Of a stretch of 35,117 nt of DNA, positions 17,050-24,962 are shown one piece after another (within the stretch, counting starts at the first letter, position 1; each line of letters begins with the position of its first letter). The translations under genes and the position numbers were made by a program. Source of the stretch: Rhodopirellula sp. (GTDB lineage Bacteria > Planctomycetota > Planctomycetia > Pirellulales > Thermoguttaceae); the NCBI GenBank assembly GCA_012728855.1, contig JAAYEH010000612.1, positions 1 through 35,117 of the forward strand. The letters run 5' to 3'. The notes beneath the pieces are model-generated. The model made no database searches. It saw only the letters and a list, made by a program, of their open reading frames with translations, and had not been told where the DNA came from.

Positions 17050-18213
17050 ATGAGCCGCCATGTGACGAACATCGCCGTCTTGGGCTCCACCGGGAGCATC
17101 GGCCGCAACGCGCTGGAAGTGATTGAGGCTTCGGAAGGCTCGTTGCAGGCGATCGCGCTGGCGGCAGGAAAAAACACGGCTCTGCTTAAAGAACAATCGC
17201 AAGCGATTCGGCCGCGTTGGATTGTGGTTGCCGACCCGGAGGCGGCCAATCGCGAGGACTGGTCGGATCTGCCGAGCGAGACTGAGTTGCTGGTCGGGGC
17301 GGAGTCGATTCCACGCCTGGTCGCCGAACCCGAAATCGACGTGGTTCTGTCGGCGATCGTGGGGCGAGCTGGGCTGGAAGGAACCTGGGCGGCACTGGAT
17401 GCCGGAAAGACGGTCGCGTTGGCGAATAAGGAGAGCCTTGTCGTCGGCGGGCCGCTGGTTACCCGACTCGCTCGCCGCAAGCAGGCGTCGATTCTCCCGG
17501 TCGATAGCGAGCACAGCGCCGTCTTTCAGGCCCTACAAGCGGGCCGACGGGAGGAAGTCCAGAGGGTAGTGCTGACTGCCAGCGGGGGCCCGTTCCGCAC
17601 CCACTCCAAAGAGCAGATAGCGGAAGTTACCGTCGAGGAAGCGTTGGCTCACCCGACCTGGGACATGGGACCGAAGATTACCATCGATTCGGCCACCCTG
17701 ATGAACAAAGCGTTGGAGATCATCGAGGCGCGATGGCTCTTCGATTTGCGGCCGGAGCAGATCGGCGTGGTGATTCATCCGCAATCGATCGTTCATTCTC
17801 TGGTAGAATTCATTGACGGCTCGATCCTGGCGCAACTCAGCCCGCCCGACATGAAGTTGCCGATCCAATACGCGCTGAACTGGCCCAATCGCAAGGCAGG
17901 GGTCGCCCAGAGGCTCGACTGGAGTCAGGCCATGCGTCTGGAATTCGAGCCGCCAGATGAGGACCGTTTTCCGGCTTTGGGATTGGGGCTGGAGGTGGCT
18001 AGCGCCGGCGGAACTGCCGGCGCGGTTCTCAACGGGGCGAACGAGGAGGCCGTGGCGGCGTTTTTGCATGGCCGCATCCGATTTGACCGGATCGTGCCCA
18101 TTTGTCAGCAGGTTCTTCAATTCCACTGTTTCGATCCGGAACCTACACTGGAACAGTTGCTCGAGTCCGACCGCTGGGCTCGTGAGGAGGTATCGCGTTG
18201 GATTGGTGCTTGA
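17050..18213 (+). CDS. dxr: 1-deoxy-D-xylulose 5-phosphate reductoisomerase
   Basis: A 387-residue enzyme that converts 1-deoxy-D-xylulose 5-phosphate to 2-C-methyl-D-erythritol 4-phosphate with NADPH, the committed step of the MEP isoprenoid pathway. The NADPH motif is GSTGSIGRNALEVI. Metal and substrate motifs are DSEHSAVFQ, TASGGPFR, HPTWDMGPKITIDSATLMNK, EARWLF and the flexible-loop region IHPQSIVHSLVEF. ATG at 17050 starts four residues before the beta strand (HVTNIAVLGSTG); the frame is open much further upstream, but that part is not family-like. Its 3' end overlaps rseP by 16 bases. In many Gram-negative bacteria dxr also lies near rseP and lpxD; here cdsA and bamA are absent from that series. 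Confidence 0.97.
   Translation: MSRHVTNIAVLGSTGSIGRNALEVIEASEGSLQAIALAAGKNTALLKEQSQAIRPRWIVVADPEAANREDWSDLPSETELLVGAESIPRLVAEPEIDVVLSAIVGRAGLEGTWAALDAGKTVALANKESLVVGGPLVTRLARRKQASILPVDSEHSAVFQALQAGRREEVQRVVLTASGGPFRTHSKEQIAEVTVEEALAHPTWDMGPKITIDSATLMNKALEIIEARWLFDLRPEQIGVVIHPQSIVHSLVEFIDGSILAQLSPPDMKLPIQYALNWPNRKAGVAQRLDWSQAMRLEFEPPDEDRFPALGLGLEVASAGGTAGAVLNGANEEAVAAFLHGRIRFDRIVPICQQVLQFHCFDPEPTLEQLLESDRWAREEVSRWIGA
18184..18191 (+). promoter_or_regulatory. Ribosome-binding site setting the TTG start of rseP
   Basis: GAGGAGGT inside the 3' end of dxr lies six bases before TTG at 18198. It is a near-perfect anti-SD match and decides this unusual start, since no ATG or GTG lies in frame before the first membrane helix. 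Confidence 0.75.
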
Positions 18214-20372
18214 TTGCCGCGGCGGACCCATCCTGGTTGGCTTGGACCATTAATATCCTCAAGGTCGCCATCGGCCTGGGACTGGTCATCTTTGTCCACG
18301 AATTGGGCCATTTCGTGGTCGCCAAGCTCGGCGGTGTGAAATGCGAGAAGTTCTATTTGGGCTTTGACATCGCCGGGCTGAAGCTGGCGAAATTCACCTG
18401 GGGCGAGACGGAGTACGGCATCGGAATTCTGCCGCTGGGCGGATACGTGAAGATGCTCGGGCAGGAGGACAATCCCGCCCGGCTGCGCGAAGAAATCGAG
18501 CGAGCAAAAGCCGCCGAAGTCGCGGAAAAAATGGCGCTGCCGGCCAAGAACGATTCGCCGCAAGACGCGGCGGCCGCCAATCCCGGCAATTCCGATCACC
18601 ACGGCGAAGGACCGGTCGACCTCGAATCGGCCCAGCAAGCCCTCTACGATCCCCGCAGCTATTTGGCCAAAAGCGTTCCCGTTCGGATGGCCATCATATC
18701 GGCGGGCGTAGTGATGAACGTCATTTTTGCCTTTCTGTTCGCGATCGGCGCCTATTCGATCGGCGTCGAGCAACTGGCGCCCATCGTGGGCGGTGTGACA
18801 CCGGGCGACGGAGCTTGGCAAGCGGGGCTGGAAGTCGGCGACCGCATCCTCCAGATCGGCGACGAGCGGATTTATTCGTTCATGGATCTGAAGTCGGCGA
18901 TTTCGCTGGGCAACACCGAGAACGGTGTTTCCATGCTGATTGAGCGGCCCGGCCTTGACGAGCCTTTCCGCGTGACTGCCGAGGCGAAGAAGTCGGGCCT
19001 TGCGCCCACTGTTGGTATCGGCTTGCCGATGACCCCCTCGCTGAGACGGGACATGCCCGTCTATCCCGGTTCTCGGGCCGCGGTAGCCGAGCCGAAGTTC
19101 GAGCCGGGCGACCTGGTGGTTGCCATCGATGGCGAACCGATGCATGGCTATGCCGACATCGATGCCGCTTTGGCCCGCCACCGCGAGCAACCGCTACGGG
19201 TGACCGTCGAGCGGTTGATATCGCCGGACGGTCACGACGAGGCCGCTCAAGGCTCCGCGAAGCAGATCGACATCGAAGTTTCGGTCGCCCCCATGCGGCG
19301 ACTGGGCGTGGTGATGGAAATGGGACCGATCGCCGGTGTGCAAGCCGGATCACCGGCTGCCGAGGCTGGGCTGCGGCCGGGCGACGTACTCGTGGAAGTC
19401 GACGGGGCGGCGATTGAAGACCCGCTGACCCTGCCCGACCGGTTGTGGCAGCGTGCGGCACAGCAGGACCAAGTCAAGTTGGCCGTGCGACGCCAGGGCC
19501 GCCAGGACTTGATGGAAGTCGAAGTCGCGCTGCGGCGCGTGGACCAGTACGATTCGCTCGTGCCGCCGGACAGCCCAGTTTCCGTGCCGGCGTTGGGCCT
19601 TGTCTACGAAGTGGGCAATCGTGTGACCGCGGTGTTGCCGGGAAGTGCCGCCGAGAAGGCGGGGATCAAGAGCGGGGATGGCGTCGATCGAGTTACCATT
19701 CTGCCGCCCAGCGCGGGGCAACTTCAGCAGCAGGGACTGGAGAAGTTCGTCGGCATGGTTCCCACCGATCCGATCATTGCGGATCTGAAGTCTGGAAAGT
19801 ATCGCTGGCCTGCGGTGATGCGTTTGTTGCAGTCGGCCTTGCCGGGTTCCCAAGTCGAAGTCCAGCTTGCGTCGGGGCAAAGCGCGACGCTGGTGCCGTC
19901 GGAAGCCGACGACTGGTTCAACCCGGATCGCGGTCTGCTTTTTGAATACCAGGAGATTCTCCGCCGGGCGGAATCGTTTGGCGATGCGGTGCGGCTGGGG
20001 ATGAGCGAAACGCGCGACGCACTGACCATGGTCTTCCAGACCGTACAGCGATTGCTCGATCAACAGGTCTCCATGAAAGCCCTCAGCGGACCGGTGGGCA
20101 TCGCGCAAATGGCCTACTATTCGGCCGCCAAAGGCACCGGCGAGCTGCTCATCTTTCTGACGATCCTCAGCGCGAATCTGGCTGTGCTCAATTTTCTGCC
20201 CATTCCCGTGCTCGACGGCGGACACCTCGTCTTTCTCGCCTACGAAGGGATAACCGGCAAACCGCCCAGCGAACGGGTCCAGCTTGCCCTGACCTATGCG
20301 GGACTGCTCCTGCTGCTGACGCTGATGGTGTGGGTGCTGGGACTGGATGTCGGGTTGATCGCGCGCGAGTAG
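18198..20372 (+). CDS. rseP: RseP-type site-2 protease with four PDZ-like domains
   Basis: A 724-residue intramembrane zinc metalloprotease, well over the roughly 450 residues of E. coli RseP. Zinc ligands H34 and H38 with catalytic E35 lie in TM1 (VIFVHELGHFVVAK). The third ligand is D673 in the C-terminal motif NFLPIPVLDGGH. Between them lie a charged Ala/Glu-rich linker (about 90-155), TM2 (RMAIISAGVVMNVIFAFLFA) and four PDZ-like segments at about 195-260, 290-345, 377-450 and 468-520. The GLEVGDRI, FEPGDLVVAIDG, GLRPGDVLVEVDG and GIKSGDGVDRV loops mark them. Relatives cut anti-sigma factors or signal-peptide remnants; PDZ domains gate access. The gene starts with TTG inside dxr, so expression is coupled. 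The substrate is unknown. Confidence 0.92.
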   Translation: MDWCLIAAADPSWLAWTINILKVAIGLGLVIFVHELGHFVVAKLGGVKCEKFYLGFDIAGLKLAKFTWGETEYGIGILPLGGYVKMLGQEDNPARLREEIERAKAAEVAEKMALPAKNDSPQDAAAANPGNSDHHGEGPVDLESAQQALYDPRSYLAKSVPVRMAIISAGVVMNVIFAFLFAIGAYSIGVEQLAPIVGGVTPGDGAWQAGLEVGDRILQIGDERIYSFMDLKSAISLGNTENGVSMLIERPGLDEPFRVTAEAKKSGLAPTVGIGLPMTPSLRRDMPVYPGSRAAVAEPKFEPGDLVVAIDGEPMHGYADIDAALARHREQPLRVTVERLISPDGHDEAAQGSAKQIDIEVSVAPMRRLGVVMEMGPIAGVQAGSPAAEAGLRPGDVLVEVDGAAIEDPLTLPDRLWQRAAQQDQVKLAVRRQGRQDLMEVEVALRRVDQYDSLVPPDSPVSVPALGLVYEVGNRVTAVLPGSAAEKAGIKSGDGVDRVTILPPSAGQLQQQGLEKFVGMVPTDPIIADLKSGKYRWPAVMRLLQSALPGSQVEVQLASGQSATLVPSEADDWFNPDRGLLFEYQEILRRAESFGDAVRLGMSETRDALTMVFQTVQRLLDQQVSMKALSGPVGIAQMAYYSAAKGTGELLIFLTILSANLAVLNFLPIPVLDGGHLVFLAYEGITGKPPSERVQLALTYAGLLLLLTLMVWVLGLDVGLIARE

Positions 20373-20477
20373 GAAACCGACTGCTCTTGTCCCATTTTTC
20401 CTAATCCGTTAGCATGAATCGCCGCTGGTTCGACTTCCCTCGATAGGGGAGTATGCCGAACGATTTGCTGGGAAAGC

Positions 20478-20499
20478 GGGCCACGGAGTGTCCCGTCTA
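20478..20499 (+). repeat. Intergenic 22-base motif, copy 2
   Basis: GGGCCACGGAGTGTCCCG followed by TCTA, 19 of 22 identical to the copy at 11661-11682 and in the same orientation. It lies in the 151-base gap between rseP and lpxD, 24 bases before the lpxD ATG, so it would be inside the operon message. Confidence 0.55.
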
Positions 20500-20523
20500 C
20501 ACTCAAGAGGAGAACGGCCACGT

Positions 20524-21603
20524 ATGCATACCACTCTGGCCGAGCTTACAGCACTGGTTGGGGGCCGACTGGTCGGCGATGGCGGTGTGGTGATTCGAGG
20601 CGCCGCGCCGCTTCACGACGCAGGCCCCGGCGACATTACGCTCGTCGATCGCGCCGACCGACTCTCGGCGTTGAAGAAGGTCCGGGTCGCGGCCGTCGTG
20701 ATGCCCAGTGCCGTGCCGACCAACGGGTTGCCGGCGATCCTGGTCAATAACGTCCACGAAGCATTTACGTTAATCGTCGGCCGTTTCCGGCCGGCTCGCT
20801 CGCTGGGGCGGATCGGCATCAGCCCCTTGGCGTCCGTCAGCCCCAGCGCCAAGATCGGTAAAGAGGTCGACGTCCATCCCTTTGCCACGATTGCCGACGA
20901 CGTGGAGATCGGCGACGGCACAACGATCCATAGCGGCGTCCACATCATGGCGGGAAGCCGGATCGGGGAGAACGTGACGATCTTTCCCAACTGTGTGTTG
21001 TATGAAAACACGGTCGTCGGCCCGCGATGCATCCTCCATGCCTGCACCGTACTAGGGGCTTACGGTTTCGGCTATTCCTACGAAGACGGCGCCCACCGTC
21101 TCTCCGCCCAGTTGGGCAACGTTGTCCTCGGCGCGGACGTCGATATCGGGTCGAGCACCACGATCGACCGGGGAACCTACGGCTCGACGGTCATCGGCGA
21201 CGGCACGAAGGTCGACAACCAGGTGATCGTTGCGCACAACTGCCACATTGGTCGCCACAACCTGCTCTGCGCCCAAGTGGGCATTGCCGGCAGCACGACG
21301 ACGGGAGATTACGTGACGATGGCCGGGCAGGTGGGGATTCGCGACCACGTACACATTGGCAACGGGGCGGTGCTTGGCGCGATGGCGGGCGTGATGAACG
21401 ACGTGCCCGACCACGCCCGCGTCGTCGGCATTCCCGCCACCCCCGAGCGCGAGCAGATGGTTAAACAGGCCGCGCTGAGCAAGCTGCCCGAGATGCGGCG
21501 CGAGTTGAAACAGCTTCAAGCCACCGTCGCGCGCCTTACGCAAGAACTGGCGGCGATGCGGACCGGCGAGGATTCCCCAGACGGACAACAGGCGGAGACT
21601 TGA
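20524..21603 (+). CDS. lpxD: UDP-3-O-acylglucosamine N-acyltransferase
   Basis: A 359-residue enzyme that adds the N-linked acyl chain to UDP-3-O-acylglucosamine in lipid A synthesis, using acyl-ACP. The N-terminal uridine-binding domain (about 1-100: LAELTALVGGRLVGDGG) precedes a left-handed beta-helix of hexapeptide repeats (SAKIGKEVDVHPFATI through VHIGNGAVLGAMAGV). H238 in IVAHNCHIG matches the catalytic histidine near 239 in E. coli LpxD. The C-terminus ends in a helical segment (about 320-345). ATG at 20524 follows AGGAG at 11 bases; an earlier in-frame start would only add a short Arg-rich tail. Its TGA overlaps the lpxI ATG. It shows that this organism makes or modifies lipid A-like lipids, as expected of many planctomycetes. 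Confidence 0.95.
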   Translation: MHTTLAELTALVGGRLVGDGGVVIRGAAPLHDAGPGDITLVDRADRLSALKKVRVAAVVMPSAVPTNGLPAILVNNVHEAFTLIVGRFRPARSLGRIGISPLASVSPSAKIGKEVDVHPFATIADDVEIGDGTTIHSGVHIMAGSRIGENVTIFPNCVLYENTVVGPRCILHACTVLGAYGFGYSYEDGAHRLSAQLGNVVLGADVDIGSSTTIDRGTYGSTVIGDGTKVDNQVIVAHNCHIGRHNLLCAQVGIAGSTTTGDYVTMAGQVGIRDHVHIGNGAVLGAMAGVMNDVPDHARVVGIPATPEREQMVKQAALSKLPEMRRELKQLQATVARLTQELAAMRTGEDSPDGQQAET

Positions 21604-22562
21604 TGCGCGGGCGTTGTTCCGATAGCGACATTCCGCTGAACCCAGCCCATGGCGCTGAAGACGATGGCCGCCCCCCACGCGTCGGCCTCTTGGCCGGCTG
21701 GGGACGATTTCCCGTCGTCGTCGCCGAGACGCTGGCGCGGCAGGGATTCCAGACCTATTGCATCGGCGTCCGCGGCTACGCCGACCCGGTTCTGGCCGAG
21801 GTCTGCCACGATTTTCATTGGGGCTCGCTGGCCCGCTTCGGCGATGCGGTTCGCTACTTTCGCCGCCACGGGGTGACCGACGCCACCATGGCCGGCAAGA
21901 TCCACAAGACCTTTATGTTCCAGCCGTGGTTCTGGATCCGCTTGTTGCCCGACGTGCGGACCGTGCGGGCGTTTGCCCCCCATTTCCTCTTTCGCCGCAA
22001 AGACTGCAAGGACGACACGCTGCTGGGCCGAGTCGTCGAACTTTTCGCTGCCGACGGGATTCGCTTCGGGCCGGCCACGGATTACGCACCGGAGTTGCTT
22101 GTGAAACAGGGACAACTCACGCGCCGCGGTCCCTCCGCGCACGAGTGGAACGACATCCGCTTCGGCTGGCAGTTGGCCAAGGAGATGGGCCGGCTCGACG
22201 TGGGGCAGAGCGTGGCAGTGAAGAGCCAGGCCGTGCTGGCGGTCGAAGCGATCGAAGGAACGGACGAGTGCATTCGCCGCGCAGGCCACCTTTGCCGAGC
22301 CGGCGCGTTCACGGTCGTCAAAGTGGCCAAGCCGCAGCAGGACATGCGGTTCGACGTGCCGACGGTCGGGTTGGGGACCGTCCAGACCATGGTCGAGGCC
22401 GGCGCTAAAGTGCTGGCGATCGAGGCCGGGAGGACGATCATCGTCGAGGAGCCGCAAGTCGCGGAGTTCGCCGACCGCAACAAGCTGGTGATCGTGGCCG
22501 TGCGCGATGCGGAGATTGTCGCCGCGGCCGCCGAAACACTTGCGGCCAATCCGGTACAATAG
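21603..22562 (+). CDS. lpxI: UDP-2,3-diacylglucosamine pyrophosphatase LpxI
   Basis: A 319-residue enzyme of the DUF1009 family that hydrolyses UDP-2,3-diacylglucosamine to lipid X, the step done by LpxH in E. coli. Family signatures are GLLAGWGRFPVVVAETLARQG at the start, AGKIHKTFMF, and the C-terminal KVAKPQQDMRFDVPTVGLGTVQTM with the acidic residues expected to bind metal. ATG at 21603 overlaps the lpxD stop (TGATG). The first 25 or so residues (to DDGRPPR) are an extra polar head compared with typical members. Having lpxI directly after lpxD makes a consecutive lipid A pair, though lpxA and lpxB lie outside the window. Confidence 0.92.
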   Translation: MRGRCSDSDIPLNPAHGAEDDGRPPRVGLLAGWGRFPVVVAETLARQGFQTYCIGVRGYADPVLAEVCHDFHWGSLARFGDAVRYFRRHGVTDATMAGKIHKTFMFQPWFWIRLLPDVRTVRAFAPHFLFRRKDCKDDTLLGRVVELFAADGIRFGPATDYAPELLVKQGQLTRRGPSAHEWNDIRFGWQLAKEMGRLDVGQSVAVKSQAVLAVEAIEGTDECIRRAGHLCRAGAFTVVKVAKPQQDMRFDVPTVGLGTVQTMVEAGAKVLAIEAGRTIIVEEPQVAEFADRNKLVIVAVRDAEIVAAAAETLAANPVQ

Positions 22563-22588
22563 CGTCAAAACGGAAAGAGAGACTCCGG

Positions 22589-23395
22589 ATGACGCTCCTT
22601 GACAAACTCCAACGCCGCTTCGGGCACTGGGCCGTCCCCAATGTGACGGTCGGCCTGATTCTCGGGCAGGTTTTCGTTTACATGGTCGAGACCGCCCAGC
22701 CGGGGCGAATCCCCAATCTGGCGCTGATACCGGCGCTGGTTTTTCAGGGGGAGTTCTGGCGGCTGTTTTCGTTCGTCTTCGAGCCGCCGGTGACGCACCC
22801 GATCTGGGCATTGCTCTTTTGGTACGTGTTCTACTTGATGGGTTCGGCCCTGGAACACACCTGGGGAGCTTTTCGCTACAACATGTACCTGTTGCTCGGC
22901 TGGGCCGCGACGGTGGGGGCCTCGCTGTTGGCTCCGGAGTCGCCCGCCTCGGTGGGATTTCTGCAAGGCTCGGTCTTCTTGGCGTTTGCCTGGCTTTATC
23001 CCGAGTTTGTCTTCTACATCTTCTTCATCCTGCCGGTGAAGGTGAAGTGGCTAGCCTTGCTCGCCTGGATCGGCTATCTGCTCGCCTTCCTCGCCGGCGA
23101 TTGGGTTGACAAGGTGTTGATCGTGGCCTCGGTCGCGAATTTCTTCGTCTTCTTTGGCAAAAGCATTGCCCTGCGGGTGCGAGCCGGAAGGCGGCGGATG
23201 GCCGCGCAGTCGGATCGCATCCGATCGCAGGACAAGGCCCGTCACCAATGCCGCATGTGCGGCATCACCGAACGGACCCATCCCAACGAAGACTTCCGCT
23301 ATTGCTCCAAGTGCGAAGGCACGCAGTGCTACTGCTCCGCCCACCTCCGCAACCACGAGCACATCACCGCCGATCGGGAGGCAGACCGGCAATAA
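22589..23395 (+). CDS. Rhomboid-like membrane protein with C-terminal zinc domain
   Basis: A 268-residue membrane protein with about six hydrophobic segments in residues 15-195, then a soluble tail. The segment YLMGSALEHTWGAFRYNMYLLL matches the rhomboid-fold signature (LE..WG). The place where active rhomboids have GxSG reads GFLQGSVFLAF, and I see no clear Ser/His catalytic pair, so it is probably a non-proteolytic relative. The tail (about 225-265) is rich in metal ligands: CRMCG, YCSKCE, CYCSAHLRNHEH. This C2-C2-C-C-H-H pattern recalls B-box zinc fingers. It begins 26 bases after lpxI and probably belongs to that operon. The function is unknown; a role in membrane protein quality control is a guess. 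Confidence 0.8.
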   Translation: MTLLDKLQRRFGHWAVPNVTVGLILGQVFVYMVETAQPGRIPNLALIPALVFQGEFWRLFSFVFEPPVTHPIWALLFWYVFYLMGSALEHTWGAFRYNMYLLLGWAATVGASLLAPESPASVGFLQGSVFLAFAWLYPEFVFYIFFILPVKVKWLALLAWIGYLLAFLAGDWVDKVLIVASVANFFVFFGKSIALRVRAGRRRMAAQSDRIRSQDKARHQCRMCGITERTHPNEDFRYCSKCEGTQCYCSAHLRNHEHITADREADRQ

Positions 23396-23494
23396 GAGCC
23401 TATCCCAAAACCGCCGGGGACTGGCTCATTTTGCGGAGTCTTCGGAGCAAAATGTGCCTGTCCCCCTCTCCGCCAAGGTTTTGGGATAGGCTCT
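23395..23494. repeat. 100-base nested palindrome
   Basis: Outer arms AGAGCCTATCCCAAAACC (23395-23412) and its exact complement (23477-23494) pair over 18 bases. Inside, 23416-23434 and 23447-23465 pair at 17 of 19 positions (GGGGAC...CATTTTGC against GCAAAATG...GTCCCC), leaving a 12-base loop. It starts on the last base of the rhomboid-like stop codon and ends 23 bases before the ric stop on the other strand, so it could end transcription in both directions. Its size and shape also suit a small non-autonomous mobile element. Confidence 0.85.
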
Positions 23495-23517
23495 AATGGC
23501 GACCAGCCGCCCAGATA

Positions 23518-24255
23518 TCAGGAGCCGTCCAGCTCGATCGCCCGTGGAAACAAGATGTTGTTTTCCAGGTGGATGTGCTGGTGCAAGTCGGCCTCCATGC
23601 GTTGCAGTTCCTCGTACATCGCCGTGAAGGTCGGGCAGGCGTCGGTGGGAAGTGCGTAGTCGCGGGTAACTTCACGGAGCTTCGCTAGGACTTCTCCGGC
23701 GCTGTCATGCTCGTGTTCCATCTGCCGGATCGGATTGCGCGCCGATCCGAATGGAGCCCGCGGCCTGGGTGCGCCGTCCCGCACATGCGCCTCAACGGCC
23801 ACGATGTACGGGAACAGCACTTGCTCTTCCTTCATCAGGTGACTGCTGATTTCCGTATCCAGCGCGCTGAAGAGTTCTTGCACCTGGCGGAGCACATCGC
23901 CGTGGTGCGCCCCGTGAGCCTTGAGCACCGTGGGCACCAGCGATCTCAGCCGCGGCAACGCGGTCTTCATATAGCCGTGGTGTACATCGACGATGTGGCG
24001 GACCAACTCGACGAGCGGTGCGGCATACCACTCTTTCTCCGTTGTTTTTGCCTCGCCTGGCGATGCCTGCAGGGCCTCTTCCAAGTCGCTGACCAACGCG
24101 GGGAGTTTCAGGTCACGTTCACCGCTTGCCTCGGAGAGCGACTTTCCTCCGCCGCAGCAATAGTCGATTCCATGCTTCTCAAACACCGGCCGGGTCTGCG
24201 GGTAGCGCCCCACCAAGTCCCGGACCGTCATCTTGCCGTCTATGTGGATTGTCAT
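23518..24255 (-). CDS. ric: Di-iron Fe-S cluster repair protein
   Basis: A 245-residue member of the RIC/YtfE/ScdA family, which repairs iron-sulfur clusters after NO or oxidative damage. The N-terminal ScdA domain holds C33-C34 in DYCCGGGKSL. The hemerythrin-like four-helix part holds iron ligands in DVHHGYM, SHLMKEEQVLFP, MEHEHDSAG and HQHIHLENNILFP. It overlaps the hemerythrin gene before it by ATGA, so both are made from one message, and lies in the cluster with a quinol NO reductase and an Rrf2 regulator. This neighbourhood strongly favours a nitrosative stress role. It converges on the rhomboid-like gene across a large palindrome. Confidence 0.93.
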   Translation of the reverse strand: MTIHIDGKMTVRDLVGRYPQTRPVFEKHGIDYCCGGGKSLSEASGERDLKLPALVSDLEEALQASPGEAKTTEKEWYAAPLVELVRHIVDVHHGYMKTALPRLRSLVPTVLKAHGAHHGDVLRQVQELFSALDTEISSHLMKEEQVLFPYIVAVEAHVRDGAPRPRAPFGSARNPIRQMEHEHDSAGEVLAKLREVTRDYALPTDACPTFTAMYEELQRMEADLHQHIHLENNILFPRAIELDGS

Positions 24256-24875
24256 CTTGTTGACCTTTCTCGTGAAGACTGGGCGGCCTGAACGTCGTTC
24301 GGATCACCGATTGTCGCCCGTGGTACACCGAAACGGCTGGACAGTTCGTTGGCAATGCGCAGGAAGCCGTCATAAATTCCTGGCCCGACTTCCTCGGCCT
24401 CGACTTTCTCAAAAGCGGCCAATAGTTGCTCTTGATCCTTCTCCTTAAGCCGATGGTTGGCGGCGGGAAAGAGGCAGGTGTCCTCTTTGCGGATGTGTTC
24501 CCTGAGCAGGTTCAGGTAACTCCGGCCGTGCTGGACAAACCACTTCAGAGCCTCGGAATCGCCGGCTGCGGCCGGCTCAATTGCGGCGTCCATGCCCTGA
24601 ATGTAGAGCCGGCCAAGCTCGTGCTCGCGGAGCATAACTACCACCGGACTGCACCCGCCCGCAAAACCGTTGGCCTCCATCACGGGGAAGAGTAGGGCCT
24701 CTTCCTTGCCATGATGGCAGTGATCGGCGAAACCGCGAAAGAACTCGATCGCCTGGCTCGCCGACCTGGTATCCAGGCTGCTTCCCGTCTCGCATTGCTC
24801 CAGAACCTTTTCCAGGCAATTCAACACCTGTTCGATAATGCGGTGTTCGTTCATCAGTATGTCGGTGGGTTGCAT
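24252..24875 (-). CDS. Hemerythrin-like di-iron protein
   Basis: A 207-residue four-helix protein. Iron ligand motifs are NEHRIIEQVL, FADHCHHGKEEALLFP, LREHELGRLYIQ and LREHIRKEDTCLFP, the full His/Glu set of a bacterial hemerythrin domain. ATG at 24875 was chosen because AGGAGG lies six bases before it. Such proteins bind oxygen or NO, or store or sense iron. It overlaps ric by four bases (ATGA) and lies 87 bases after the Rrf2 regulator, behind a palindrome that may be its operator. With ric beside it, handling of NO or iron for repair is the most likely role; its exact reaction is unknown. Confidence 0.88.
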   Translation of the reverse strand: MQPTDILMNEHRIIEQVLNCLEKVLEQCETGSSLDTRSASQAIEFFRGFADHCHHGKEEALLFPVMEANGFAGGCSPVVVMLREHELGRLYIQGMDAAIEPAAAGDSEALKWFVQHGRSYLNLLREHIRKEDTCLFPAANHRLKEKDQEQLLAAFEKVEAEEVGPGIYDGFLRIANELSSRFGVPRATIGDPNDVQAAQSSRERSTR

Positions 24876-24895
24876 TGGTAACCTCCTGTCGAGAC

Positions 24896-24911
24896 AAGAC
24901 TGTCTAGTCTT
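24896..24911. promoter_or_regulatory. Candidate Rrf2 operator
   Basis: A perfect palindrome AAGACT-GTCT-AGTCTT lies 20 bases before the hemerythrin ATG. A second partial copy (GTCTAGT) occurs 30 bases away at 24932-24938, about three helical turns. GACT and AGTC half-sites occur in the sites of some Rrf2-family regulators such as IscR, and the Rrf2 gene is next door. The assignment is inference. Confidence 0.4.
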
Positions 24912-24962
24912 CACGTCTGCTCCTCTTCGTAGTCTAGTGCGGCAACAAAGGGCACTCCAAGG

